This document shows, one piece after another, positions 35,352 to 43,207 of a stretch of DNA of 55,314 bases (positions within the stretch are counted from its first letter, which is position 1; the number at the start of each line of letters is the position of its first letter). The DNA comes from Nitrospiraceae bacterium. Its GTDB lineage: Bacteria > Nitrospirota > Thermodesulfovibrionia > Thermodesulfovibrionales > Dissulfurispiraceae. Location of the stretch: NCBI GenBank assembly GCA_012517735.1, contig JAAYUK010000041.1:1-55314 (forward strand), written 5' to 3'. The notes beneath the pieces are model-generated. The model searched no databases and was not told the DNA's origin. It saw nothing but the letters and a program-made list of their open reading frames with translations. Both the position numbers and the translations under genes were made by a program.

Positions 35352-35651
35352 ATGACGATGCGAAAGGAAACCGTTTCAACCTTCAAAGCGGTGATAGGCC
35401 ATGCGCCCGCATCCTGCTTTGCCCTCACAGGTTACGGCCCCGGTCTCAAGAATCCCCGAATGATCAGGGAATACTGTTCCCCGGAAGTTTTTGCGCTCCC
35501 GCTGCCTGTCCTGTCGGGTGGCAGGGAATACGACATTTTAGGTGAGCGGTTCGGGATGAGGAATCCCCATGCCGCACGGGTTCCTGGCTGTCGAAACTAT
35601 GACGGATCAGATGAACAGCTTGAATCCGGCGGGCGTGATGTGTTCGTATAA
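35352..35651 (+). CDS. Doubtful 99-residue ORF between hydA and aspA
   Basis: It opens after AAGGAATGAAG and has codon use broadly like its neighbours, but resembles no protein I know (MTMRKETVSTFKAVIGHAP..., later GGREYDILGERFGMRNPHAA). A second, overlapping frame is open here too. No membrane helix, Cys motif or HydG-like sequence is present. It may be a small lineage-specific gene, a gene remnant, or chance; the rest of the 600-bp interval holds only the hairpins upstream. Confidence 0.35.
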   Translation: MTMRKETVSTFKAVIGHAPASCFALTGYGPGLKNPRMIREYCSPEVFALPLPVLSGGREYDILGERFGMRNPHAARVPGCRNYDGSDEQLESGGRDVFV

Positions 35652-35756
35652 AGAGACAAAGCTCAATGGGAAAAAGTCACCGGCAGAGATGTTTTTCGTA
35701 CTTTTTTTGCATGGCGACTCATGCTTTTTGTGTTGTTCAGACAGGTGGTGGACTGC

Positions 35757-37160
35757 ATGACAGAGGATACGAAAAGGACTGAATCCGATTATCTCGGGAG
35801 TCGGGAGCTTCCGGCCCATGTGCTCATGGGCATCCATACGCTTCGGGCCATGGATAACTTCCCGCTGACCGGCCGGCCCCTTCCGGAAGGGCTGGTCCGG
35901 GCCTTCGGCATGGTCAAAGGCGCCTGTGCTGCAACCAACCGCGATCTTGGCATGTGGCAGAATGCGCCTGAAAAGGCTGCAGCCATCATTGATGCCTGTC
36001 GCGAGATGGCAGAAGGTAGACTGACGCAGCACATTACGGTCGATCCACTGCAGGGCGGCGCTGGCACCAGCACCAACATGAATGTGAATGAGGTGCTTGC
36101 AAACCGGGCCCTTCAGCTGCTCGGCCACGCTCCCGGCCGGTACGATCTGGTTTCGCCGATCAATGATATCAACCTTCATCAGTCAACCAACGATACCTAT
36201 CCGACCGCGCTCAGGCTGGCGGCAATCTGGGCGATCCGCCGGCTTGAAGATGAGGTGGTCAAACTGCAGGAATCGTTTCAGGACGCGGAAAAACGGCTGG
36301 CGCATGTGGTCAAGGTGGGTCGTACCGAAATGCAGGACGCTGTTCTGATCACGCTCGGGCGGGAGATGGCCGCCTATGCGGAGGCATTCAACCGGGACCG
36401 GTGGCGACTGTTCAAGTGCGAGGAACGGCTTCGCGTGGTGAATCTTGGCGGAACCGCGGTCGGCACCGGATTGACCGCGCCGCGTCAGTATATCTTCCGT
36501 GTCGTGGATGTCCTGCGCGAAATGACCGGGATCGGATTCGCCCGGGCGGAAAATCTGGTTGAGGCAACCCAGAATGCCGATGTGTTTGTGGAAGTCATGG
36601 GCATGGTGAAGGCGCTTGCAGTATCCCTGCACAAGGTGAGCGGCGACCTGCGCCTGCTTTCGTCCGGCCCTGATGCCGGTTTGGGGGAGCTCCGTCTTCC
36701 CGCACGTCAGGCAGGCTCGTCCATCATGCCGGGCAAGGTGAATCCGGTAATCCCCGAAGCGGTCAGCCAGTCCGCCATGCTGGTCTTCGGGTATGATGCC
36801 ACTCTCGGTTTTGCCTGCGCGTCCGGCAGTCTTGAACTCAATCCGTTCATGCCGCTGATTGCGCTCTGTCTGCTCGAGAGTCTGACGCTCATGGAGCGGA
36901 GCTGCCGCATTCTCCGGGAGTTCTGTATTGAGGGAGTCGAGGCGGATGAGGAAGGCTGCAAAAAACAGCTTGAGCGATCGACGGTTGTAGCGACCGCGCT
37001 CATCCCTGTTATCGGATATGACAAAGCCTGCACCGTACTGAAGCAGGCAGAGGAGACCGGGAAATCAATCCGTCAGATTGTCGTGGAATCGGGACTCATG
37101 ACCGGGGCCGAGGTCGATCAGGCGATCAGCCCAGAGGCTGTCTGCAAGCTGGGGCACTGA
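35757..37160 (+). CDS. aspA: Aspartate ammonia-lyase (fumarase/aspartase superfamily)
   Basis: The 467-residue protein starts at ATG 35757 (AGGTGGT upstream). Superfamily signatures are AGTSTNMNVNEVLANRAL, HQSTNDTYPTA, TEMQDAV and the catalytic loop GSSIMPGKVNPVIPE near residue 320. It should convert aspartate to fumarate and ammonia; fumarase activity cannot be fully ruled out, but the N-terminal DYLGSRELPAHVLMGIHTLRA favours aspartase. aspA genes often lie among the HydE/HydF/HydG maturase genes, as here. Its role in H-cluster assembly is not certain. Confidence 0.9.
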   Translation: MTEDTKRTESDYLGSRELPAHVLMGIHTLRAMDNFPLTGRPLPEGLVRAFGMVKGACAATNRDLGMWQNAPEKAAAIIDACREMAEGRLTQHITVDPLQGGAGTSTNMNVNEVLANRALQLLGHAPGRYDLVSPINDINLHQSTNDTYPTALRLAAIWAIRRLEDEVVKLQESFQDAEKRLAHVVKVGRTEMQDAVLITLGREMAAYAEAFNRDRWRLFKCEERLRVVNLGGTAVGTGLTAPRQYIFRVVDVLREMTGIGFARAENLVEATQNADVFVEVMGMVKALAVSLHKVSGDLRLLSSGPDAGLGELRLPARQAGSSIMPGKVNPVIPEAVSQSAMLVFGYDATLGFACASGSLELNPFMPLIALCLLESLTLMERSCRILREFCIEGVEADEEGCKKQLERSTVVATALIPVIGYDKACTVLKQAEETGKSIRQIVVESGLMTGAEVDQAISPEAVCKLGH

Positions 37161-37172
37161 AGACGGCAATGC

Positions 37173-37356
37173 GTGATGAGTATCGGTGATCAGTAAAAGC
37201 AGGGACAAAAGACAGTCAATGAGTGATCAGTGACGGGTAATGAGTAAAGACAACAGCAGGGAGAGCGCTGAAGACAGTAAGGAGTAATGAGTAAGGGCGA
37301 CACGGCAAAGAGCAGAGAGGGCAAAAGTCTTTTACTGATCACTCATTACTCATCAC
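37173..37356 (+). repeat. Inverted repeat with ATGAGT-type units before hydF
   Basis: GTGATGAGTA + GTGATCAGTAAAAG (37173-37199) is the complement of CTTTTACTGATCAC + TACTCATCAC within 37329-37356, with only a 3-4 nt mismatch in the middle. Further AATGAGT(G/A) units lie between (near 37217, 37236, 37283). The arms are 129 bp apart and would make a long hairpin just upstream of the hydF ribosome site. Confidence 0.65.
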
Positions 37357-37380
37357 TGTTTACAGTTTTTGGGAGGAAGA

Positions 37381-38625
37381 ATGCAGCCGACATCAAAGGG
37401 GATGAGGACACAGATCGGATTCTTCGGCCGCCGCAATGTGGGCAAGTCGAGCCTGCTCAATGCATTGACCCGGCAGCAGGTATCCATCGTGTCCGATGTG
37501 GCGGGCACGACCACCGATCCGGTCGAAAAGCCGATGGAACTGCTGCCGCTCGGGCCGGTTCTCTTTATTGATACCGCCGGGATTGATGACATCGGGGCGC
37601 TCGGTGAAATGCGCATCGCGAAGACCCGTCAGGTATTCGATCGCGCCGATCTTGCGGTGCTGGTGACCGAAGCCGGCTGCTGGGGCGATTTTGAGGAGCT
37701 GCTCATGTCTGAACTGCTGCACCGCGGCACAGCGGTCCTGGTGGTTGCAAACAAGGCCGACCTCCGGCCCGGTGAGGATGCGCTGCATGCGATACCCGAA
37801 CAATACCGGGCGCGCGCCGTCGCCGTCTCCGCAGCGGAGCGGACCGGACTCGATGCGTTTCGGGAGGCATTGCTTGCAAGCGTTCCGCCGGAATGTCTCC
37901 AGCCTCCGGCGATCGTCGGTGATATTGTCGGACCCGGAGAACTGGCGATGCTGGTGGTCCCCATAGACAAGGAGGCTCCCAAGGGACGCCTTATTCTTCC
38001 CCAGGTCCAGACGATCCGGGATCTGCTGGACAGCGACGCATACTGCATGGTGGTGAAAGAACGCGAGCTTCGCGCTGCGCTGGATCGGCTCAAGACGCCG
38101 CCGAAACTGGTTGTCACGGACTCTCAGGTATTTCTGAAGGTCGCTGCCGATGTCCCTGCTGACATTCCGCTGACCGGCTTTTCGGTGCTCTTTTCGCGGT
38201 ACAAGGGCGATCTGATCAAGCAGGTTGAAGGCGCCATGGCGATCGATCAACTGAAGACCGGAGACCGGATTCTGATTGCAGAAGCCTGCTCGCATCACCC
38301 GATCGGAGAGGATATCGGACGGGTAAAGATTCCGCGTTGGCTGACGCAGTATGTCGGCGGCAAGCTCGAATTCGTGCATTCTCAGGGACACGATTTCCCG
38401 GATGACCTGCCGACATTCAAGCTGGTGATTCATTGCGGCGCCTGCACCATGAATCGCCGCGAGATGCAGACCCGCATCCGCCGGTGCGCCGATGCCGGTG
38501 TGCCGGTGACCAACTACGGCCTGGTCATCGCATACAGTCTCGGCATTTTTGAGCGGGCGCTCGGGCCGTTTCCTGCTGCGCTTGAGGCATATAAAACAAA
38601 AGTAACGATGAAAGAGAAAAGGTAA
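37381..38625 (+). CDS. hydF: [FeFe]-hydrogenase maturation GTPase HydF
   Basis: The 414-residue protein starts at ATG 37381 (GGGAGGAAGA just upstream). The GTPase domain at 1-170 shows P-loop GRRNVGKSS, switch AGTTTDPV, DTAGIDD and NKADL. The cluster-binding C-terminus has C303xH305 (ACSHHPIGED) and HCGAC (H351, C352, C355), matching the HydF pattern CxH..HCxxC. HydF is the scaffold on which the [2Fe] part of the H-cluster is finished and from which it is passed to apo-hydrogenase. HydE follows after a MITE copy. HydG is not nearby. Confidence 0.95.
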   Translation: MQPTSKGMRTQIGFFGRRNVGKSSLLNALTRQQVSIVSDVAGTTTDPVEKPMELLPLGPVLFIDTAGIDDIGALGEMRIAKTRQVFDRADLAVLVTEAGCWGDFEELLMSELLHRGTAVLVVANKADLRPGEDALHAIPEQYRARAVAVSAAERTGLDAFREALLASVPPECLQPPAIVGDIVGPGELAMLVVPIDKEAPKGRLILPQVQTIRDLLDSDAYCMVVKERELRAALDRLKTPPKLVVTDSQVFLKVAADVPADIPLTGFSVLFSRYKGDLIKQVEGAMAIDQLKTGDRILIAEACSHHPIGEDIGRVKIPRWLTQYVGGKLEFVHSQGHDFPDDLPTFKLVIHCGACTMNRREMQTRIRRCADAGVPVTNYGLVIAYSLGIFERALGPFPAALEAYKTKVTMKEKR

Positions 38626-38677
38626 AAATGCATGAGGTCCATATCTTTGTATTTTTCACTTTGCACGTTTAACCGAG

Positions 38678-38854
38678 AATTGTCATTAGCCTGGCAGGAC
38701 AGGCAACGCCGCTCATTCTCGGACGGCATCCAGCCGTCCTCCGAGGTATTCGCCTTGCACATACGTCCTGTATGTGCCGCTTCGCCGAATAAATCCGCTC
38801 TGATGCCAGTCCAGCCAGGCTTAGAGCGTTATTGGGTCGAATCCAATGACAATT
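38678..38854 (-). mobile_element. MITE-like element, copy 4 (short form) between hydF and hydE
   Basis: Inverted repeats are AATTGTCATTAG (38678-38689) and CCAATGACAATT (38843-38854), and the interior matches copy 5 in reverse. The 7-bp direct repeat GTTTAAC is present on both sides (38667-38673 and 38859-38865), a clear target-site duplication. The hydE ATG is only 16 bp beyond the core end. The short form lacks the 43-bp stem segment found in copies 1 and 3. Confidence 0.85.
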
Positions 38855-38870
38855 TTAGGTTTAACTTCTC

Positions 38871-39938
38871 ATGATGAATCGTGAAGAGGTTTTGCGATGG
38901 CTGCATGAGACGGACCCGACGCGTCTTGCCGATTTGTATGCTCGTGCCGATGCCGTACGCAGGGAGTGTGTCGGCGATGAGATTCATCTCCGCGGACTGG
39001 TTGAAATCTCGAATTACTGCCTTCAGAACTGCGCCTATTGCGGTCTGCGCCGGGAGAATATCGCTGTTGAACGGTATCGCATGAGTGATCTTGAAATCAT
39101 GGATTGCGTGCAGGAAGCGGTGCGACGCGGATATGGAACGATTGTCCTGCAGTCAGGGGAAGATTACGGGTTGGAGACCGGATGGATTGCAGACCTGGTC
39201 CGGAAGATCAAGGCCGGGACATCGCTTGCGGTGACCCTGAGTCTCGGTGAGCGGTTCCCCGAGGAGCTCGCCGCGTGGCGGGAGGCGGGAGCGGATCGCT
39301 ATCTCCTGAAGTTTGAGACTTCCGACGATGAATTGTACGAACGGATTCATCCTGCGTTGCCCAACAGGGCATACTCAAGAAAGGGATTGCTCCGCATTCT
39401 CAAGGATCTCGGGTATGAAGTCGGCAGCGGCGTGATGGTCGGCCTGCCGGGGCAGAGTTATCAAGCCTTGGCGAACGATCTGTTTCTGTTCCGGGAAATG
39501 GGCCTGGACATGATCGGCGCGGGGCCGTTCCTCCCCCATCCGCAGACTCCGCTCGGGCAGGACGCAACCTATGCGACGCTGCCGCCGGAGGAGCAGGTGC
39601 CGGCCACCGAGGAGATGGCATATAAAGTGGTCGCCTTGACCCGAATACTCTGTCCGAACGCGAATATTCCGAGCACCACGTCGCTGGCGTCGCTGAACCG
39701 GGAAGCAGGCCGGAGGCTGGCGCTGCAGCGGGGAGCGAACGTTGTGATGCCGAATCTGACGCCGGGGACCTATCGCCTCTGTTACGAGATTTATCCGGAA
39801 AAGCTCTGTTTTCATGAAGATCCTGATTTTGAACATGCGCAGCTCATGCAGTTGTTTGCTGACCTCGGTCGTCCTGTCGGCAAGGGACCAGGGGGGAGGC
39901 CGGTGGATATCGCCAAGGGCAAGGAGAGTTCTTTATGA
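38871..39938 (+). CDS. hydE: [FeFe]-hydrogenase maturase HydE (radical SAM)
   Basis: The 355-residue radical-SAM enzyme carries the SAM-cluster motif CLQNCAYC in NYCLQNCAYCGLRREN near residues 49-56. It continues with the HydE/BioB-like barrel (GTIVLQSGEDYGLET, RYLLKFETSDDELYERIHP, GAGPFLPHPQTPLGQD). HydE acts with HydG and HydF to build the di-iron subcluster. Start choice between the two adjacent ATGs is open, because no ribosome site remains between the MITE and the ATG. Its stop overlaps the next start (ATGA), giving coupled translation downstream. Confidence 0.94.
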   Translation: MMNREEVLRWLHETDPTRLADLYARADAVRRECVGDEIHLRGLVEISNYCLQNCAYCGLRRENIAVERYRMSDLEIMDCVQEAVRRGYGTIVLQSGEDYGLETGWIADLVRKIKAGTSLAVTLSLGERFPEELAAWREAGADRYLLKFETSDDELYERIHPALPNRAYSRKGLLRILKDLGYEVGSGVMVGLPGQSYQALANDLFLFREMGLDMIGAGPFLPHPQTPLGQDATYATLPPEEQVPATEEMAYKVVALTRILCPNANIPSTTSLASLNREAGRRLALQRGANVVMPNLTPGTYRLCYEIYPEKLCFHEDPDFEHAQLMQLFADLGRPVGKGPGGRPVDIAKGKESSL

Positions 39939-40252
39939 GTGAAGAACAGGTAAAAAAGGTCGTGATTTCGATGTGCATGGGAAGTTCGTGTTTCCCCCGC
40001 GGCAATGATGAAAACATGGACCTCATCAGACACTATCTGAAGGTGCATAACCTTGATCACTGTGTTGAGCTGAAAGGACATCGCTGTCAGGACAATTGTC
40101 ATCTCGGCCCGAACATCATCGTGGACGGAAAGCAGTATACCCAGGCGAATCCAGGCCTATTCCCCGCAATCCTGCGGGAACTTCTCCCCTACCTTGAGGG
40201 CATGTGCCGCAAGACCCCGGCTGCCGATGACGACACGAAAGGCCTGTCATGA
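39935..40252 (+). CDS. Thioredoxin-like [2Fe-2S] ferredoxin
   Basis: The 105-residue protein has the NuoE-type cluster pattern CMGSSCFPRG and RCQDNCHLGPNIIVDG. AAGGAGAG lies 6 nt before ATG. It overlaps hydE and the following sensory-hydrogenase gene by 4 bp on each side, so the three are translated together. It is probably the electron partner of that protein, since similar small ferredoxins accompany group-B and group-C-type hydrogenases. Confidence 0.9.
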   Translation: MSEEQVKKVVISMCMGSSCFPRGNDENMDLIRHYLKVHNLDHCVELKGHRCQDNCHLGPNIIVDGKQYTQANPGLFPAILRELLPYLEGMCRKTPAADDDTKGLS

Positions 40253-42009
40253 GTGCGGCTACGGAGCGAATGGAGATCCCCATGGAAAAAAATTATCCGA
40301 TTTATACCAAGAAAACCGAGTGTCAGGACTGCTATAAATGCGTCCGGGAGTGCCCGGTCAAGGCAATCAAGGTGGAGGACGGTTACGCTTCCATCATCAA
40401 CGAACTCTGTGTGCTCTGCGGGCATTGCGTTGATGTCTGTCCGAGCGGGGCAAAACAGGTTCGCGACGATGTGCCGGCAGCCCGCCGTCTTCTTGCCGAA
40501 AAGACACGGGTTATTGTGTCTCTGGCACCCTCCTTTGTCAGTGAGTTCCCCGATCTGCGTCCCGGGCAACTGATAGCGGCGATCAGGAGACTCGGTTTTT
40601 TCGGCGTCTCCGAAACGGCGATGGGCGCCGAACAGGTGAGTGCCCATGTCGGCGGCCTGCTTGAACGATCCAGCGGAGAAATTTTCATTTCATCGGCATG
40701 CCCCACGGCAGTCGAATATCTCCGGAAATATGAGCCCCGCTACGCACCGCATATCACCGGGTTTCTTTCGCCGCTCCTTTCGCATGCGCGCCTGCTTCGC
40801 GCGCATTTCGGAAACGACATCGGAGTGGTTTTTATCGGCCCCTGCATTGCGAAAAAACTGGAATCCGACACGCACCCTGAACTGGTAGAAGTAGCCCTGA
40901 CGTTTGAAGATCTTCGCCGGTGGTTCGAAGAGGCCCAGATCGATGTTGAAGCGATCCGCGAACGGGGAGAGGACTTTTTCATTCCGCGCCGGTCGCGCGA
41001 GGGAGCGCTTTACCCGATCGAAGGCGGCATGATCGCCAGCATTCAGGGGCAGAAGCAGGGCAAGCTGCAGACACACTTTATCCAGTTTTCGGGCATACGC
41101 CGCTTCAGCAAGGCGCTGAACGGTGTGGAAGACATGAAACCGAAAGAGAGTCTGTTTGTGGAATTGCTCGCCTGTTTCGGAGGCTGCGTCAACGGCCCGA
41201 AGAGCGAGAATCGTGTCTCGACCGTATGCAAGCATTACCGGATCGCCCATTATGCCGAGGCTGCAGCAGAAGTCTCCGATACGGAGCTGATGATTGCCGA
41301 AGAATACGCCCCTGCCCCCGTGCCGTATGAAGATATTACCGATGATCGTATCCGGGAAGCCCTGCGGCAGGTCGGCAAGGTATCCGAGACTGATGAGTTG
41401 AACTGCGGCGGGTGCGGTTACGATTCGTGCCGGGATTTCGCACGCGCCATTATCGAGGAAAAGGCGGAGCTGGCGATGTGTGTTTCCTACATGCGGACGC
41501 TTGCCCAGAAAAAGGCACATATCCTGATCCAGAAAATGCCGTCGGCAGTGGTGATCGTCGATCAGAACATGAAGATCGTCGAGTGCAATCCGAACTTTGT
41601 CTCGTTGTTCGGTTCCGGCATCGAGGCCGATGAAACCAACAGCGGACGGCAGCTTGAGGGAGAACATCTGGAGGCGGTGATGCCGTTTCATCGGCTTTTC
41701 CAGAGCATTCTCAGAAGCGGGGAAGACCTTATCGAAAAAGATGTCCGCTTCAAGGGCCGGTTTTTGCACGCAATGGTTTTCACCATCGAAAAACAGACGC
41801 TGGTCGGCGCCCTCTTTGAAGATATCACCAATCCCGCCATGCAGCGGGAACAGATCATCAAGCGGGCGCGGCATGTCATTCAGCAGAACCTGACGACCGT
41901 ACAGAAAATCGCATACCTGATCGGCGAGAATGCGGCAGAGTCGGAGATCATTCTGAACTCGATTGTCGAATCGTTCTCTCCGGCGGACGAAGAATCATCC
42001 AATGATTAA
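40249..42009 (+). CDS. Sensory [FeFe]-hydrogenase with PAS domain (HydS-like, group C type)
   Basis: In the 586-residue protein, two [4Fe-4S] motifs (CQDCYKCVRECP, CVLCGHCVDVCP) at 25-65 precede an H-cluster domain. L1 is SSACPTAVEYL (ligand C151), L2 is GPCIAKK (C199) and L3 is LACFGGCVNGP (C309, C313). The residue just before the L1 ligand is Ala150 where catalytic enzymes have the proton-relay Cys; the same change is known in HydS. A further Fe-S motif, NCGGCGYDSC, lies near 386, and a PAS domain at about 425-530 ends the protein. It should sense H2 rather than turn it over rapidly. There is no kinase domain; the phosphatase encoded next is the likely output. Confidence 0.9.
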   Translation: MSAATERMEIPMEKNYPIYTKKTECQDCYKCVRECPVKAIKVEDGYASIINELCVLCGHCVDVCPSGAKQVRDDVPAARRLLAEKTRVIVSLAPSFVSEFPDLRPGQLIAAIRRLGFFGVSETAMGAEQVSAHVGGLLERSSGEIFISSACPTAVEYLRKYEPRYAPHITGFLSPLLSHARLLRAHFGNDIGVVFIGPCIAKKLESDTHPELVEVALTFEDLRRWFEEAQIDVEAIRERGEDFFIPRRSREGALYPIEGGMIASIQGQKQGKLQTHFIQFSGIRRFSKALNGVEDMKPKESLFVELLACFGGCVNGPKSENRVSTVCKHYRIAHYAEAAAEVSDTELMIAEEYAPAPVPYEDITDDRIREALRQVGKVSETDELNCGGCGYDSCRDFARAIIEEKAELAMCVSYMRTLAQKKAHILIQKMPSAVVIVDQNMKIVECNPNFVSLFGSGIEADETNSGRQLEGEHLEAVMPFHRLFQSILRSGEDLIEKDVRFKGRFLHAMVFTIEKQTLVGALFEDITNPAMQREQIIKRARHVIQQNLTTVQKIAYLIGENAAESEIILNSIVESFSPADEESSND

Positions 42010-43186
42010 TCTCCAGGATAAGAACGTCATCGAAGTCGATCACTTTCAGACCGCCAAGCGGCAACAGTTTGTCTCCGGCGACATTTTCCTGTCGCAGCGA
42101 CTGAAGGACGAAGACCGCGTGATTTCGGTGCTTGCGGACGGACTCGGCAGCGGCGTCAAGGCGAGCGTTCTTGCCACGCTCACCGCAACCATGGCGCTCA
42201 AGTATACCGCCAGTTCCAAGGATATCCGGTCATCCGCCGAGATCATCATGAATACCCTTCCGGTCTGCAGCGTGCGCAAGATCAGCTACTCCACCTTCAC
42301 GGTCGTCGATATCGACCTTTCGGGGCGTGCGCGCATTATCGAGCACGGGAACCCGCCGTTCATTTTCTGGCGCGACGGGCGTGAGATCATGGTTGCCAAA
42401 CAGGATCTCGCGCTGAAGAAATGGAGCGATCGGGTCATTCAGTATTCGGAATTTGACGTGCAGCTGGGTGACCGGCTCATTTTCTTTTCCGATGGAATAT
42501 CGCAGGCCGGCATGGGCAACGTCGATACCCCGCTGGGTTGGGGAGAGGGCGTCAAGCCTTTTATTGAGCGGATCATTGCCGCCGACGGGAACATTTCAGC
42601 GCATATGCTCGCGCGGCGGATTGTACGGCGTGCGGTCCAGATGGACGGACGGGGGGCTCTGGACGACATAACCTGCAGTGTCATTTATTATCGTCAGCCC
42701 CGGCAGCTGTTGCTGGTGACCGGTCCGCCCTTTGCCCGGGAACGTGACGCCGAGCTGGCGAGATTCATCGACACCTTTCCCGGAAAGCGTGTTATCAGCG
42801 GCGGGACGACCGCAAATATCATTGCGCGCCACCTTGACCGTGAGATCGATACGGATATGGACTTCCGCGCTCCGGGGGTTCCTCCCGGCGCAACCATGGA
42901 AGGCATGGATCTGATTACAGAGGGCACGCTGACGCTGAATCGGGTGGCAGGCCTGCTGGAGTCCGGCGCGCTGCCGGAAGACGAACCGAAGGATCCGGCA
43001 TCAGCGCTCTTCTCGATGCTGCTCGACAGCGATATCGTCTACTGCATTGTTGGCACACGCATCAATGAAGCGCATCAGGATCCGAACATTCCGGTGGAGC
43101 TGGACCTGCGGAGAAACATCATCCGCAGGATTATCGATCAGCTCGAAAAGCAGCACTGCAAGGAGACGTTCGTCAAGTTTATCTGA
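42002..43186 (+). CDS. SpoIIE/PP2C-type Ser/Thr phosphatase with unknown C-terminal domain
   Basis: The 394-residue protein overlaps the sensory hydrogenase gene by 8 bp. Residues 1 to about 225 form a PP2C-like domain with metal-binding motif VLADGLGSGVKAS, then IEHGNPPFIFW, RLIFFSDGISQAG and a terminal ALDDITCSVIYY, all acidic ligands being present. Residues 226-394 (LLLVTGPPFARERDAEL, GKRVISGGTTANIIARHL, SDIVYCIVGTRINEAHQD) form a separate domain that I do not recognise. By position it should be switched by the H2 sensor and dephosphorylate a protein, perhaps an anti-sigma antagonist, but no target is encoded in the window. Confidence 0.88.
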   Translation: MINLQDKNVIEVDHFQTAKRQQFVSGDIFLSQRLKDEDRVISVLADGLGSGVKASVLATLTATMALKYTASSKDIRSSAEIIMNTLPVCSVRKISYSTFTVVDIDLSGRARIIEHGNPPFIFWRDGREIMVAKQDLALKKWSDRVIQYSEFDVQLGDRLIFFSDGISQAGMGNVDTPLGWGEGVKPFIERIIAADGNISAHMLARRIVRRAVQMDGRGALDDITCSVIYYRQPRQLLLVTGPPFARERDAELARFIDTFPGKRVISGGTTANIIARHLDREIDTDMDFRAPGVPPGATMEGMDLITEGTLTLNRVAGLLESGALPEDEPKDPASALFSMLLDSDIVYCIVGTRINEAHQDPNIPVELDLRRNIIRRIIDQLEKQHCKETFVKFI

Positions 43187-43207
43187 TGCGATCCTTGCAG
43201 TGATCGG

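Noticed and set aside
37161-37380. CRISPR array before hydF
   Set aside because: The units are short, irregular and partly inverted; there are no equal spacers and no cas genes.
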